A DNA stretch of 64,000 bases from Dacryopinax spathularia. Taxonomy: Eukaryota; Basidiomycota; Dacrymycetes; Dacrymycetales; Dacrymycetaceae. Under the pieces are notes generated by a model. The model did no database searches. It was not told the origin of the DNA and saw only the letters and a list, made by a program, of their open reading frames with translations. The DNA lies in the NCBI GenBank assembly GCA_037974965.1, contig JBBPFI010000007.1, forward strand, positions 1,240,001 to 1,304,000, given 5' to 3'. Positions 1 to 12,751 of the stretch are shown here, piece after piece (within the stretch, counting starts at the first letter, position 1; the number at the start of each line of letters is the position of its first letter). Both the position numbers and the translations under genes were made by a program.

Positions 1-3000
1 ACAGCTGGGCGTAGTGTTGCACTCACATCTCGGATCATCGTGGCCCTATACGTGTTATCTTCAGGTATCGGACACCGGTCAATAGGGGTTCACCATGAAG
101 CGGTAAGGGCACCCACATCTCATCTTGTCTCCAAAAGCATCGAGAGTGTCGGTCGCCGTAAGCTCTGCTATATGCATAGCATCTCGAACCGCCGGCGCGA
201 GCACCTCCCGAAGCTGTCCCCTTAGCGTTGCGCATTTCCATGACGCAGCCTTCTCCCATGACTGGAGGTATGTGAGTGCCGATCATTTGAGAATGCAAAG
301 GATGGGGCGTACCTCAGCAAGCTGACCAATCTCCGCGTCGAGAATAGCGATCAGCTTGTCACCGTCCGCAGAGCAGGTGCGACCCTTTGCACCGCGTTAG
401 AATGGTCGTCCGACGATCAGCGACATGGAATCGCGTGCCAGATATACATCCATGCTACCGACAACATTCCTGAGGTTCTCGAAAGCTTTTCGAATGGCTG
501 CATCTCGTCCGGCATACGCGCGTTGCATGGTGTGTTGTTGCAACTGTGGCAGTTCCGTCTGCTCACCATAAGATGTCACGAAGAGCTGCGAAGCTTTGAT
601 CGCACCTCCTCATCAACAGAAAAGGTAGTGGGCGGAGCTTCAAGGTCCAGGTCCTTCAATCTCAGATAGTCTTGGGCAGACACACAAAACACCGGCAACT
701 TCACGATCGAGTAGTCGCGTATGTTGGCCTCAGGCTGCAGGACGTTAGATTTGAGAATGCCAACTTTCTAGCAGGGCCTCACATCGTAGCCATCGGGATC
801 TGACTTGATAGCCCGAACCTCTTCAGCTGCCTTCAGGCCGTTTCGGAACTGAGCTCTGAGCTCTGCCTTGCAGTAGTCGTTTCGCGCAAGCTGTGTGCAA
901 GTATGAGCAAAACCCACTGCACAGACCAATAACGGACTCACCGCACAGATCACATCGCGTCGTCTTTGGAGAGTGCGCAGAGCACGCTCCTTTACCTCAA
1001 TATCTTCAAATGGCTGAAGCCGGGATCAATGGAATACGCGGCCCTGGATTGCTTCTGATCCCTCACCTTCATCTCGTGCGACATATGTCTTCCTTGGGTG
1101 GCCTTGAAATCCGCATTGTCATTCCTTTGGGCAGACCTGGGTAGAGCTGAAGCAGGACTCACATTCTGATTTACTGCTGCAGAGTATTGCGAGACATACT
1201 GTGTTCCTTGACGCTGGGAGCCTTGCTGTGAGGACAGTAACCCTGGCAAGATTCAGTAGGCGTTCGATTGCTTCTTGAGCACATACTAGCTGTGCTTAGG
1301 CGACTAATGCAGGAAGGTCGTCAGAAGTGCATCTATGACTTCCGAGTGGCCCGAGTGGGAGTGTACAAACCTCTGCCTGCTTGCCGATCTCATCTTTTTC
1401 GTGCCCGTCAGAGCGCGCTTCTGCTTAATGATGGAAGCGGTAAGTTTATCAATTTCCCTGAATACCAATTAGCAACACTGAGAGAAGCCTGGAGGTCCAC
1501 GTGCCTGTTGATTTGCTGCAGTTGCGCATTATTCTTGAGATTCTTGACAGTGCGCATAACTTCCCTTGCTTTCAGAGTGTCCGAGTGCGAGCATATAAAG
1601 GTGATCATCTTGTCGTTATAAGCACCATCTAATCCGAACATGAGGGAGCGTGACGAGGGAGAGACAGAATGAATATACCCATGAGAAGTTGACTCCTGAA
1701 GTGATCGCCCAATAGCTTATGCGCAACCTCATCCGTCACAGCTCTATTTATTGGCGCAACTACTCCTGGTGAGAATGCAGTACTTCAAAGAGAGTAATAA
1801 CATACCGATGTAGAATGCATTAGCCTGCTTCTTATACTCCTCAGCAATTGCAGAACGAGCTGCATTCGTATCGTTCGACCCGGGCAAGTCGACGAGTTTG
1901 ACTCCAGTGGAGAGCGCTTTGGCCCTAAGACGAATTTCGATGCTGCGACCAGGATTGTCAGGGGGCTTTTGGACTGGGAGATTGATCCTAACAAACCATT
2001 TCACGAGGGGCCAATGCTGGGAAGAAGCACATGAGCCGCACATAGCACACTCTGGATGGGGAAGACATACTTGCGAATCAATTTCACCGTCCCCAAAGCT
2101 GCAATTCTCGTCTGAACTGTTCTCACTCTCGATATAGGCGGCTATTTCTGAAGCGAACTCTCGGGCTGAGTTATGGCTGATCTTCTTCGTTTCATCCAGA
2201 ACGTGAGTCTCATCCTCTTCGTCGATCAGAGCGTCCAGCGTCTTGGGATTTTTTGCACAGTCACGGAACGTTTCGAGCGTGATACTACAACAGATGTGCA
2301 TTGAATGATTGTCACATTCGTGTGAACATGAACTCACTGAGGATAAACAGCATATACCTTGGCCTTAGCCACGGCAACTTCTTTTTCGGACGTGTCGCGC
2401 AACGTGCCATCCCGTTCGAACCTGTTTAGGCCGGATCATTAGAGTAAAGTAGGGAAGGGCCTCAGCGCGTACAGGTCTTTGAGTAGGCAACGGAGCTCTT
2501 TCCTCCATTCTGCTCTTGTTAAATACTTAATTTCGGCCTCATATGTTTCTCTATCATGGTATGAGATTTCAACAACCGTCGTCGTGCACGATCACTGGCA
2601 TTTGTTAGTTGCAAGCTGGGTCAGGTGGAGGAGGCTGGCTTACAACACAATTGGCAGGTAGGAGATCCGTCTGATCAAGTATCGCATTGATCAAGCTACT
2701 CTTGCCAGCTCCAGTCACACCAAGAACGGCGATTGTGGTCTGGTGTACGGCCTGTTCCTTGACTCGGGCAAGTTCCTGTTTCCAATCGGCAATGCGGTGA
2801 ACTGGCAGTCCGAGGTCATGGGCGCAAATGACGTTGAAGACGTAGTTTTGATAGGTTTGGAATGCCTCGTATGCCTTCTCCAACGTATATGCCTCTTTCA
2901 TATCAGTCTGTGGAGCAGATGAGCAGCATATATGCGTAAGAATAAGGCGCATACAGCTAGGTCTGAGGCTGGCAGAGGACCGAGGAGGGCATTAACCTCT

Positions 3001-3269
3001 TCTGGGGTTGGTTCAAGGTCTTCATCATCTAACGGCAAGACTGTGGGACGGGATCCGGGAGCGAGGGGGTGAGTCTTGTGTCTCTTGACTGAAGGTGGAG
3101 GTGTCGGTATGGATGCGTATTCGTCCTCGTCGCTGGAGACATCAAAGAAGTTGGCGGACGACGTCACCGCCTTGCGTTTCGAAGCTATCTGTATTGATGA
3201 CAGGAGGTCAGCAAGGTGATGATAGGGAAGGAGAGCGGCACGTACTGAGCCATAGCGACGAGCGGGCAT
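1..3269 (-). CDS. Dynamin-like / SLIP-GC-type large GTPase, 5' part
   Basis: A multi-exon gene starts at the ATG at 3269 and runs off the left edge. The first exon (MPARRYGS) joins across a short intron to a low-complexity nuclear-type N-terminus with SSDEDE and KRHK. A later exon carries the P-loop GVTGAGKSSLINAIL (about 2680-2730), and another has the G3 motif LVDLPGSND (about 1860-1900). Further exons read ITFICSHSDT near 1590 and LPVFCVSAQDYLRLKDL near 670. This order is that of dynamin-superfamily proteins resembling nuclear GTPase SLIP-GC, which are common in fungi. Such proteins bind and hydrolyse GTP; the cellular role of the fungal members is not established. The stop codon is outside the window, so total length is unknown. 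Exon boundaries in the 3' half are approximate. Confidence 0.75.
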
Positions 3270-4307
3270 GATGTTCGTAGGGGCAGATCAGATGCAGAAC
3301 GTGATGGTAGGAGCAGAAGGTGCAGGAAGGACTCGTCTGCTTGCGTCAAGCTCTTTATAGCCTCACGTGCAAGGAAGTCCAGACCACCGGAGGTGAGGGC
3401 AGTGGGCGGAGTTCGAATCAAGAGAGAGTACCCGTCCAAATATGGACAAGCGCGCTGTTGACTCGGAATTGCGGCGCCTTGTAAGAGCGGGCGTGGTGGT
3501 CAGGCTCGTCCGACTCGGGGACTTGCAGGCGTCCTTGCTAGAAGGCATGCTGCTCATGCTTACACCTACATGATTGGCACTGGACTAGATGCGTAAGCTG
3601 ATCAGTGGGTGGGAAACTGAACCGGTCATGTCGGGATGGGTGGTCACGGCGTAAGGTGATGCGACGACGAGACCATGAGCGGATGATGCGGAAGCTTCGG
3701 TCCTCAGGTAGAGTTGAGAAAGCATCCTGCAAGTATTGTGTTCGATACAATGAAGACTTCGAAGTTATAGGAGGAGGTGAGAGTTACTCAATAGCCTATT
3801 CGTGACAGGAAAGGCAATGGTTAGAACGGTGCTTGCCGTTGTGGGACGCGTTCAACACCCCGCGACGCTTCATCACGTGCCCTTCAGGGACCGTCCCCTA
3901 TCTTGTCCTGCACAGCATCTGCCGTCCGATTGGCTCGGAGACAGTCAGGGATCATCCCACGCCTTCTTCTCGCTTCCCCGGCGATTGTGTTCGGTGCGGG
4001 AAAAGCGGAGACACCGCAGTGGATGTTCTTCTATCGGCCAAATACCTACGCGTCCCTCCTCTTCCTTTTCCATCGCTCCTCCTTCCTTTTCTACGACCTC
4101 ATCGTCCGTTTTTCTCGCTCGGAGGGGTACTGCCTGCGCTTCTTTTCGGTGGACGGATATTAGTTTCATCCAAGTCGGCGAGGATATCAACAGCCGAAAC
4201 AGCGACAGCTCACAGCTCGCGACGGCCATTCATTTCACGCCCCCTCCAGCACATCGCTCCCTCCTCTTCTGTTCAAGCCTGTCCTTTGTTCGTTTCACGC
4301 GCGAGAT
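3270..4307. other. Intergenic region between divergent genes
   Basis: Divergent promoter region between the GTPase (minus) and the secreted glycoprotein (plus). Open frames here have no recognisable product. Most of the 335-aa plus-strand frame that starts at 3802 lies over the spliced glycoprotein gene and is a shadow. The stretch just before 4308 is pyrimidine-rich, as is common in fungal promoters. I found no RNA gene or repeat. Confidence 0.5.
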
Positions 4308-5575
4308 ATGCTCGTCATCGCTCTCGCCCTCGGGCTCGCCGGCTCCGCCACGGCGCAGTACAGCGCGACCTACATTCCAGCCGACGCACCTGATCAGTCG
4401 CAGGTCGGTCAGATTGGCACCAATCAGTGTGGGACGACAAATAGTCAGACATCCCTTTGCCAGGTGCGCTCTATCTTCTCTTGAGGTCAACGCTCAGGTG
4501 CTTACAAGCAGTGCAGAATGCCTATCTGAACGGACTGGACGACTTTTGCTTGTTCGCTCCGCCCTGGACGGACGGAACCAACTCGACCATCGGGAATACC
4601 GAGGAGGAAGAGGTTTCATGGTGCATGCGGGTGCGTCGTCAACGTTCTGCACAGCGATACTCGGCGCTAATCGTCTGGTTAGACGGGCTATGGTACCCGT
4701 ACCATTCCTGATGGTACGATTCAAGGCGCTCATTGGGTGCAGACGCCGCTTTATGTTCAGATGTGCGTTATCTGACCGGTCGTGGAAAGCGCTGCTAACG
4801 CGCCCGTAGTACCGGGTTCGGTGACCTGACCAAACTCAACATTCCCGCTGGCGATGGTGGCGGAGAGCTCGACCCCCACAGCTGGACCGGTCTTGGCAAC
4901 CCACAAGGCGGCCTTGTCTTTGGCGAGACCTTCGGCGGCATTCAGCAGTATCACGAATGGACCAACTTCATGTCCGCCGACGAGTTCTGCTTCCGTGCGT
5001 GCGTCGATGGACCGGACGCCACGACATGGTGCCAGCACACATATGACGAAATGGGCTGCGAGTGGAACATGCCTGCGAACTACGATATCGGCACGTTCAC
5101 GTCCTGCCAGGCCGATGCCGGCCCGCCTATGGGCGTGTATGGGGGCACGAGTACCTGGGATAGCAACTGCCAGCACACCCAATGCGCCGGCGGCACTCCG
5201 CCCGCTCAGGACCCGCCTAGCAGCTCCCTCTGCACGAGCGTGAGCAGCATCTCGAACGTCGCCGCTGTTTCGCCGACTGCGACCGCGACCGGGCCGTATA
5301 GCTTCAACTCCGCCGCGCAGGCTAGCAGCAACTCGGTTGCTTCCACCGCTACTACGACGAGCGTGACTTCGCATACCTCGTCGACTACCGCTTCTGGATC
5401 TGCTTCTGCTTCTGGTTCAGGAAGCAGGAGCGCTAGCGGAAGCGGCACTGCTTCTGTCACCGGGTCCGCCAGCCCGAGTGGCAGTAGCGCACGGGGTGCC
5501 GCCGTTTCCCTTACGCTGCCAGTCGGGACCGTCTTCGCTCTCGGCGGCGTCGTGCTCGGCATGCTCCTGCTGTAA
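4308..5575 (+). CDS. Secreted GPI-type glycoprotein, macrofage activating glycoprotein family
   Basis: Four exons (4308-4463, 4517-4630, 4683-4762, 4810-5575) join in frame to 371 aa. The third intron has a GCTAAC branch point. Residues 1-17 form a signal peptide ending SATAQ. The body is Cys-rich with SQTSLCQNAYLNGLDDFC, WTNFMSADEFCFRAC and CQHTYDEMGCEWNMP. These are hallmarks of the basidiomycete family annotated as macrofage activating glycoprotein. A Ser/Thr/Gly tail of about 90 residues follows, probably O-mannosylated, then a C-terminal hydrophobic segment (VGTVFALGGVVLGMLLL) typical of a GPI-attachment signal. It likely sits on the plasma membrane or wall; no enzymatic role is known. 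The start was chosen because it gives the signal peptide. Confidence 0.85.
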
Positions 5576-7741
5576 AACCCGTTCTCTCGAAGCCTGCTTC
5601 TCCTAAGGACTGTTATTCTCCTTTCTGTTTCTCCTCAGCTTGGGGCCTATCCTCTCATACACACTCTACGCCAGCACACTACATATCGTTTAGTGACATT
5701 ATGCTTTTCTTTCGGCTCGTGCAAGGACTATTATTTCTGCGGTGTTTGGGTCGGTTGTTGTTCGCTTGTCGGTGAAAGGTACATTAGGAGGAATGTATTT
5801 CTCATTGGACGGCCGCAGTTGTTACGATGGAATTATCGACCGCCATCCTGATGTCAACTACCGGTTCCTAAGCACGCAGAAATACTAATTGTTTACGGCA
5901 AGGTCAGGGACGACTATACGTGACGAAATATCCAGAATTCATCGGAATCTTTGGGAAGCGCGCTGCCGTAAGCCGCAAAGGGAGCTTGTGAGGATGAGCG
6001 ATTTTGTTACCCTTCGAACACTTCTCTCGCCCTCGTACACACAGTGCGACCTTCATATCATTATCAGCTATGACACGTCCTACTCTGCGCCTAATGCGTT
6101 TGCGAACGTCCTCTGAATAGGACATTGCGCTTATTTTGCTTCCGAAGGTGAACCTGTAGTTGTCGCCGCCGAGATGTTGTCATCGGGCGATCGGGCTCGA
6201 CCCCACGGGCCCCAAATCAATGGCGAGTTCTGGGGACGGAGTCCTTGACCTTCGACCATCAACTCACTATCATCGATCCCATCCAACGCCAAAGTAGTAC
6301 GGTTGAACATGTGAACGGCGCCCAGCTGGCAGGTGGTCACAAATGATCTCAGCCGGGGTGGCACGTCTGCACGATTCTGAGCGGGGTGTGCTCCGTTGAT
6401 CTGGAATTACTCCGTCTTCGTTCACCACAGCATCGCCATGGGTTCGTCGTAACACTAGAAGGAAACTACTCTCTTATGCGAAGTCTGCATAGTAATAGTT
6501 AAGGCTAAGGCAATAAAAGACCGCTGTGAGGCAATTGCATGAACTAGCATATAGAGGGCTCGACATTTTCGCCGTCAGAATAGCCAGGAAGATCGCCGAA
6601 TTCTCCTGGGAGGCCTCGCGAGAAGCCCGATATTCCGCCTTATTTTCACGTTTTCTCGAGCGTTAGAGCAGATTGCACAACGGTGCAACTTCTTGGGGGC
6701 TTCAAGTTAGGTAGTCTGACTGCTACGAAAGTTTGGAGTGAGTTGGTGCTTCCGAGGTTTACCCGATATCTTAAGCGCGATGGTCGCGCTTAATCTACGG
6801 GCTTAATTTGATCCCGTGTACTTAGGTTGCGTTCGTCGTTTGCAGACGATCGGGGGGAGCTGGTTGCCTGTCAACTGTCCAAAACAAATCCACCTTCCGC
6901 GTGGCTGCTGCTCCCAGTACTTTAAGCGGCGAATTCGCTCTTTATCAGGGCAGTACATATATGAAGTACTGGGCCTCGCCACGAAAATGTCGTCGCCGCA
7001 ATCGTACCTGGTGTCAAGTTCATGCTAGAACGTACACATTCCCGCTTTTATGGTATCCTGCCTGCTAAAATACTTCATGACTCTGATAATAACCTGCCTT
7101 CGGCCATGAAATCAGTTTCAAGTCTGTACCTTTGTGGCGGAAAAGCTGGGGACATTCAGAACAAGGCGCAGCACTGATAGCACTTTATGGGAGCGTTCTC
7201 GGTCCGGAACATCTCTGGTCCGCTTGGTGAATGCGCTATGGCTTCTGTTTCAAGTTAGCTCAGTGGTGCTGCCAGCTCGGACAGGTGTGCAGGAGTCTTA
7301 GTGAAGGAAGGCGATGCAACTCTCTCGCTTGAACATCACAGAAAGAGGTAATGCGGTTTCTGGCACCCGGTTTGCGATGCTGAGTCTCTTTGCTGTGTTT
7401 AGGTAAGAGGCAGCCGTTTGCCCGTGGCCAAAGAACCTCTTCTCTTTCGTGGCCCGCGTAAGCAAGGACAAGTTGATGACGTAAGCGAAACGTGACCTGC
7501 TTCTGCCCGTCCAATTCCCCGCGGCTCAGGGACGTCGCATCAACGTAGCCTGGAAGCCAACAACCCAACACCACTAAACCGACCTACTTGCTTCTCTAGT
7601 CTACAACCACTTAATATGCTTCGTTGTTGCTGGCAATGTCTTTAACCGAATTGTCCGATTCTATATTACCAGCCTCTTGGTAAATCGACTTTCGGCGTCG
7701 AGCATCGATTCAGTCAGGGTCGCGGCACTTCCCAGCACCCG
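5576..7741. other. Long intergenic region, no gene recognised
   Basis: About 2.2 kb between two plus-strand genes. Only short open frames occur on either strand, none with a recognisable domain, and no chain of exons with consistent splice sites stood out. The first 150 bases are probably the 3' UTR of the glycoprotein gene, and the last few hundred the promoter of RIC1. I saw no tRNA, rRNA or long repeat. Confidence 0.45.
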
Positions 7742-10700
7742 ATGTACTGGCCCACATCGTCAGCGAAAGTCCTCAATCCCTACCTCACTCTCCCACCGGA
7801 AGACCCGACTAGCAGCGAGCCTATCGTACATGCTGCCCTCAATGCGAAGAAGACGCTGTTCCTCACGCTTACGGCTCGGTCAATATGCGTTTGGCGGATA
7901 AGGGTGTGTGCTTTGGAGTGGCGTACTCTGCATATAGCTCATGATCTTGCAGCCGAGCGTCGTTCTCGCTGAGCTGCGGCGTACACAGGAAGAGATCGAC
8001 CTCCACGGACCAGCGGTATGGGCTGGCTGGTCACCCGACGGCACCCGCATAGTCATTCAAACCTCCGACTCGCACCTCATCCTCCTGTCGCTCCTATACG
8101 GTCATGCTCCACCCGCCTACCAAATGCCGAGCCTACCCAATTCCTCCTCGAAGCATTTCTATCCCGCTGCTGGCGAAGGAGGGTCGATACATAGTGTGGA
8201 GATCAGCATCGAAGGCGTCGTCAAGCTGGAAGGCGGTCTACTGTGTGCCGCGGTGACGAATAGCCGGATCTTCTTCTCCGTCCTGAATCCGCCCAGTGTG
8301 CAGTCAATCCCATTTCCGAGTCCACCTAGTCCGGAGCATGAGGGAGATGAGGAGATGCAGGAGCATGAGCAGGAGGTGGCGGATAGGCATGAGATGTGGC
8401 TGTTGGAGGATATGGCGTGGTTGGAGCGACCCCTGTCAGAGGAGGAGATCAAGGGGGAGCCGGAGGCTGAGGTTGACGTCGAGGGTGAACCACTTGAGGT
8501 GGAGGAGAACGTCAAAGAAGATGAGGTGACATCGAATGGGTTGATGGAGCAGGAAGAACACTCTATCAAGGCGAACGGAAACGGCGTGCGTGCAGAGCCT
8601 ATGCCTCCCAAACTTCAACTCCAAGAGGACGACGGTCAAGTAGCCGAGCACGAAGCATCTCCTGATCCCGAGGAGGACTATCAACATCCGGTGGAGGACC
8701 CACAGCATCCGGAGGAAGGTCAACGACATGCGGAGGAAGACCAAGAACCTCCAGACGAGGACCATCAACATCCCTACGCGCTTACAGTGGTGAAGATGTA
8801 CTACTGGCGAAGACACGACACATGGGGTTGGCTAATGAGTGACGGAAGTGCCTACTGGGTCAGGATGGGCGAGGTGCGCATCTGTCTCTTTCTCCTGCCG
8901 ACAGCAACTAACGTTCAAAGCAGAGCACCAAGTCCCGTCATTCACAAGAGACGGAATCCGAAGCATATACCACATTCCAAGGCACCCGAATACCCCTCCC
9001 TCCGCTTGCAGTCACACCGGTCTCGGCTTCACCACTGTCTGGGCTGCCCGAGATTACGACCCTCGCACCGAATTTCAAGTTCTCCACCCTATTCGTCGGC
9101 ACTTCAACAGGCAAACTGTTCCTCCTCCCGTTACCGCCATCTGCGAGCCCGAGCCCAAACTATTGGTCCCATGTACGGCAGCTCAAGACGAACAGCTTGT
9201 CCATCAAGGGAAGGATCAGGTGCGCTGAATGGACAGCCGACGGGTATGCGGTGGCTGTTGGCTGGGAGGGCGGCTGGGGAGTGTGGAGTGTTGGTGGGAG
9301 GGAGCTGGGAGGAGCCGATGCGGTGAAGGGGATTGAGACGGTGGATCGGTTTATCAATGGGGTTGATGAGCTGGCACGTCCTTCATCCAGCAAACCTAGA
9401 ACCACATTGACATGCCCTTGGTGTAGTTCTGGTCACTGGGCAACACAGAACTGTTCATGTTCGCACCCCCTGGACCGAACTGTACGTCTGTCAATGAGCT
9501 CTCTTAGCTGGAATCTGACAGTGGTGCACAGCGCCTGCCGACCAGATCTTCGTAATGCCCTTCATCAAGTCGGCAGTGACGAACCAGCAGGCACCGGTAC
9601 GCGCGCTGTACTCTTGCGGAAGTTCGCACTCTGACATGACCCAGGAAAATGCACGATACGCCTTCCTACAGATGGACGACCGAGTTCTCGTCTATCGCGG
9701 TGCCGATCAACCCGACATGAGCGTGATCAACCCCGAAAGCGACGTCTGGCAGCATATCAAAGTTCCTCCTTCATACCTAGCGACCAATTGGCCTATCCGC
9801 TATGCATCGATCAGCGCAGACGGGAGGCTGATAGCCGTCGCTGGCCGGCGGGGGCTCGTACACTATAGCTCGGCGTCGGGAAGGTGGAAGATGTTTGTTG
9901 ACGAGACGCAAGAGCAGGCGTTCATGGTTCGAGGTGGTCTGATTTGGTTCCACCATGTGCTGGTCGCTGCTACAGAGGGGGAGAACTCTTACCAGGTCAG
10001 TCAGCAGACAATATCGTCTGGAGCTTCTGACTTACTTTGGTGCTAAGGTCCGGTTGTACTCTCGCGATACCGACCTCTCCAACTATAACATTCTGCATGT
10101 GGAAGAATTCCTCTCACCGGTGCTCAATCTCTCCCTAATCGACAACTCTCTGCTGGTCTACACGGCAGACAACAACCTCTTCCACTTCCTGATCGTCCCG
10201 ACACGCGACACAATCCAGCTTCATCTGTGCGGCAGTATCAGCTTTAATGGGGTTATCAACACGCCGTTCGCTGTGAGAGGCATGAGCTGGATGATTCCCG
10301 CTGTGCAGAAGCGTAAGCTTCCACGATGACTCGACGCCCCTTTTCTGACATCGACTTCGCGTAGAACTCGGCGATCCCACGGACGATCTTATCGTTGCTA
10401 CCGTAATAATGCTCATTGGCGGCAAGCTCGTTCTGCTACGACCGCGCAAGGCAGGTTCTGATGAGGTGCGATACGATATGCAAATCCTATCCGATTGCAT
10501 CGAGTTCTGCTGGACACAACTACGCGGCGTTGGCGCACTTGAGAACTCGCTCTGGGGCTTCGACGGCAGTGGTCTGCGCGTATGGCTGGATGCTCTCACC
10601 ATCGAAGCGGTCGAGGTGGATGACGAGAAGGATGCATACGAGAGCGTAAAGGAAAGCGTCCATATTTCGCTGGACTCGTATCCCGTCTGTGGGTGTCGTC

Positions 10701-11734
10701 CTTGACCTACCCGAGCCGTACTGACATGAACGTGATAGCGGTCTTAACAGACAAAGGCGTCATCATAGGCGTAGAACCCGAGTTCACTATGCGGGAATCT
10801 CTCCCCGTCGCAATGTTCAAGATCGTCACTACGGTAGGCTACTTTACGGCGTCCAGTCAGAAGCTTCTGACAATACATTGCCAGAGTCACCTCTTCATTC
10901 AACATGTTCTTCGATTCCACCTGGAACGAGATCAATTAGATGATGCCATTGACTTCGGCCAGGCTTTCGAGAAGCTGGTGTACTTCTCGCATGCACTTGA
11001 AATCCTGCTTCACGACGTCCTCGAGGATGAAACCAGTCGCTCATGGAAGAACGGTGTTAATACGGCCCAGGAGCAGGAGATCGAGGGACCGCTGTTACCT
11101 CGGGTCGTGGAATTCCTGGATTATTTCGATGATGCTCTGGAAGTAGTGGTAGGAGTTGCGAGGAAGACAGAGATGACTCGTTGGCAGACCCTTTTCGATG
11201 TGGTTGGGAATCCTAGGAAGCTTTTCGAGGTAAGGTGGCCATCACACGTGAAACTGTCGTACTCATCAATATCTATAGAAATGCTTATATTCGAAACGCC
11301 TGAAAACTGCAGCCTCTTATCTGCTCGTGTTGCATACGCTGGAGCAGCTGGACGAGAGCAACGCTGATGTTGTCAAGTTGTTGAAAGCGGCACTTGCTGC
11401 CGGTGACGACGATCTGTGCGCGGAGCTATTACGATTCTTGCGTTCGATCGACGAAACCGGTGCGGCGCTCGAAAGAGCCGCACGCGAAACTGGTCTACTT
11501 GACGAGAACGACGATGCCCAAGTCGCTTCGCCCATCACTGAGCCCGTACCATCCCAGATGGAACCTGTTCCAGAGGGCGCAAAGCGCAAAGCACAACCTG
11601 TGGCAGGCTTGGGCTTTCTGCCGGGGACTTTCGATAACGCTGCTCCAAGCAGCACGGTGGAGACTGCTGACAACGAAACAAACCTCAAGAGCTATTCCGC
11701 CGAGCAGGATCGAACATCGGCTCCGGCAGAGTGA
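7742..11734 (+). CDS. RIC1: Ypt6/Rab6 guanine-nucleotide exchange factor subunit RIC1
   Basis: The protein starts MYWPTSSAKVLNPY, which matches the conserved start of Ric1. The first intron splices ICVWRIR to PSVVLAELRRTQEEID, followed by WAGWSPDGTRIVIQ of an N-terminal beta-propeller. The conserved C-terminal RIC1 segment is clear around 10890-11050 (VLRFHLERDQLDDAI, then FSHALEILLHDVLEDE). About eight exons give roughly 1,200 aa, the usual size. RIC1 acts with RGP1 as the Golgi exchange factor that loads GTP on Ypt6/Rab6 for retrograde traffic from endosomes. An unusual acidic insertion of about 150 residues (8340-8780), ending in repeats around EDPQHPEEGQ, interrupts the propeller region. 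The last exon ends with a disordered tail. Internal exon limits are approximate. Confidence 0.85.
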
Positions 11735-11949
11735 AGTATACGGTATATCTAGCCGGTCTGCGGTAACGGGTGAAGCAACGCAACTCGCTTCATATCTCGC
11801 GTTCCAAACGCAGAACTCCTCGATCGCACCCGGTGCATCCGCTGATGTCCATGGTTGGATGCGTGGCAGATCCATAGTCTGCTCCAGGCTATCATGCGAC
11901 TATCATCGAACCAGCAATCTCGGTCCATCAATTGTCACTCGCATCGCAT

Positions 11950-11993
11950 GGCAACAAGGCAACAAGGCAACAAGGCAACAAGGCAACAAGGCA
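11950..11993. repeat. 8-bp minisatellite, five and a half copies
   Basis: The unit GGCAACAA is repeated five times without error (11950-11989) and followed by a half unit GGCA. It lies about 215 bases past the RIC1 stop codon, so it may fall in the 3' UTR or just beyond it. Repeats of this kind usually vary in copy number between strains. Confidence 0.95.
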
Positions 11994-12114
11994 CTTCGCG
12001 CGGCCCCTATCTCTTGAGGGATGAAGGGATATCTTATCGAACTCATAACGGATGCACTGTATTATAGCAACTCACTCTTATACACCCACCCGATCGTATA
12101 CCCACTTTCAATTG

Positions 12115-12174
12115 CGGTAGACTGCGCAGAGGAATGGAGGTAATCGGTAGACTGCGCAGAGGAATTGAGGTAAT
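12115..12174. repeat. 30-bp tandem duplication
   Basis: A 30-base unit beginning CGGTAGACTGCGCAGAGGAA occurs twice back to back (12115-12144 and 12145-12174), with one base difference (ggaatggagg versus ggaattgagg). It lies in the spacer between RIC1 and the tandem hydrolase genes. No function is evident. Confidence 0.95.
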
Positions 12175-12751
12175 CCGTCAGCGGGAGCTAGTCTACGCGC
12201 TGGTGAGGTTATTCTGCTGAGTGCGCCTTTCCCTGTCTTCCGCGGCTGTGCATGGCTCCTCGCTGGCAAACCCAACTTCGTCTGCGCACAGCACACTGCA
12301 CGCGCAATCAGGCGAATTCCCTCTCCACTCCGACAAATCTACCCTGATCAGGAGTTCGTCGGCGGTGCAAGCGTTGACCCTCGCTGGCAACTAGGCTCGC
12401 TCCAGGGAAAAGGCATTTGCTTGGAGGTACACTGATCGCTTCTTACCGGCAGATTGGTCTCAAATTTAGAATGGCTGCAGTTGGGAGATTCGTCGGTGCG
12501 GGTGCCTTCGGCAGACCTGACGATAGGCGCACCCCATCGACAAGATTCAGAGCACAGCTGGCAGCTGGAGTCGACTGACATCATACGCCTGTTGGATGAA
12601 TGTCGCTGACCTTCAGCTTATAGCAGGTCCTGACGGGCTTCTCTGATGGGCCACCGTATGGCACAGCAAGGGTTGCGCACAAGCGCCCTCCTAAAGGTCA
12701 AGGTCTCGACGACAGTATCGTCCTAGTGCTCTGCTCACATTCTGCACCATC

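Larger units (their letters stand above)
11735..12751. other. Intergenic region with short tandem repeats
   Basis: About 1 kb between RIC1 and the first hydrolase paralogue. It contains the two small tandem repeats listed separately. The remaining open frames are short and unrecognised. The last 200 bases should hold the promoter of the gene at 12752. Confidence 0.5.

Noticed and set aside
3802-4809. 335-aa plus-strand open frame
   Set aside because: It overlaps the spliced glycoprotein gene in another frame, has no domain, and is largely low-complexity Ser/Arg.
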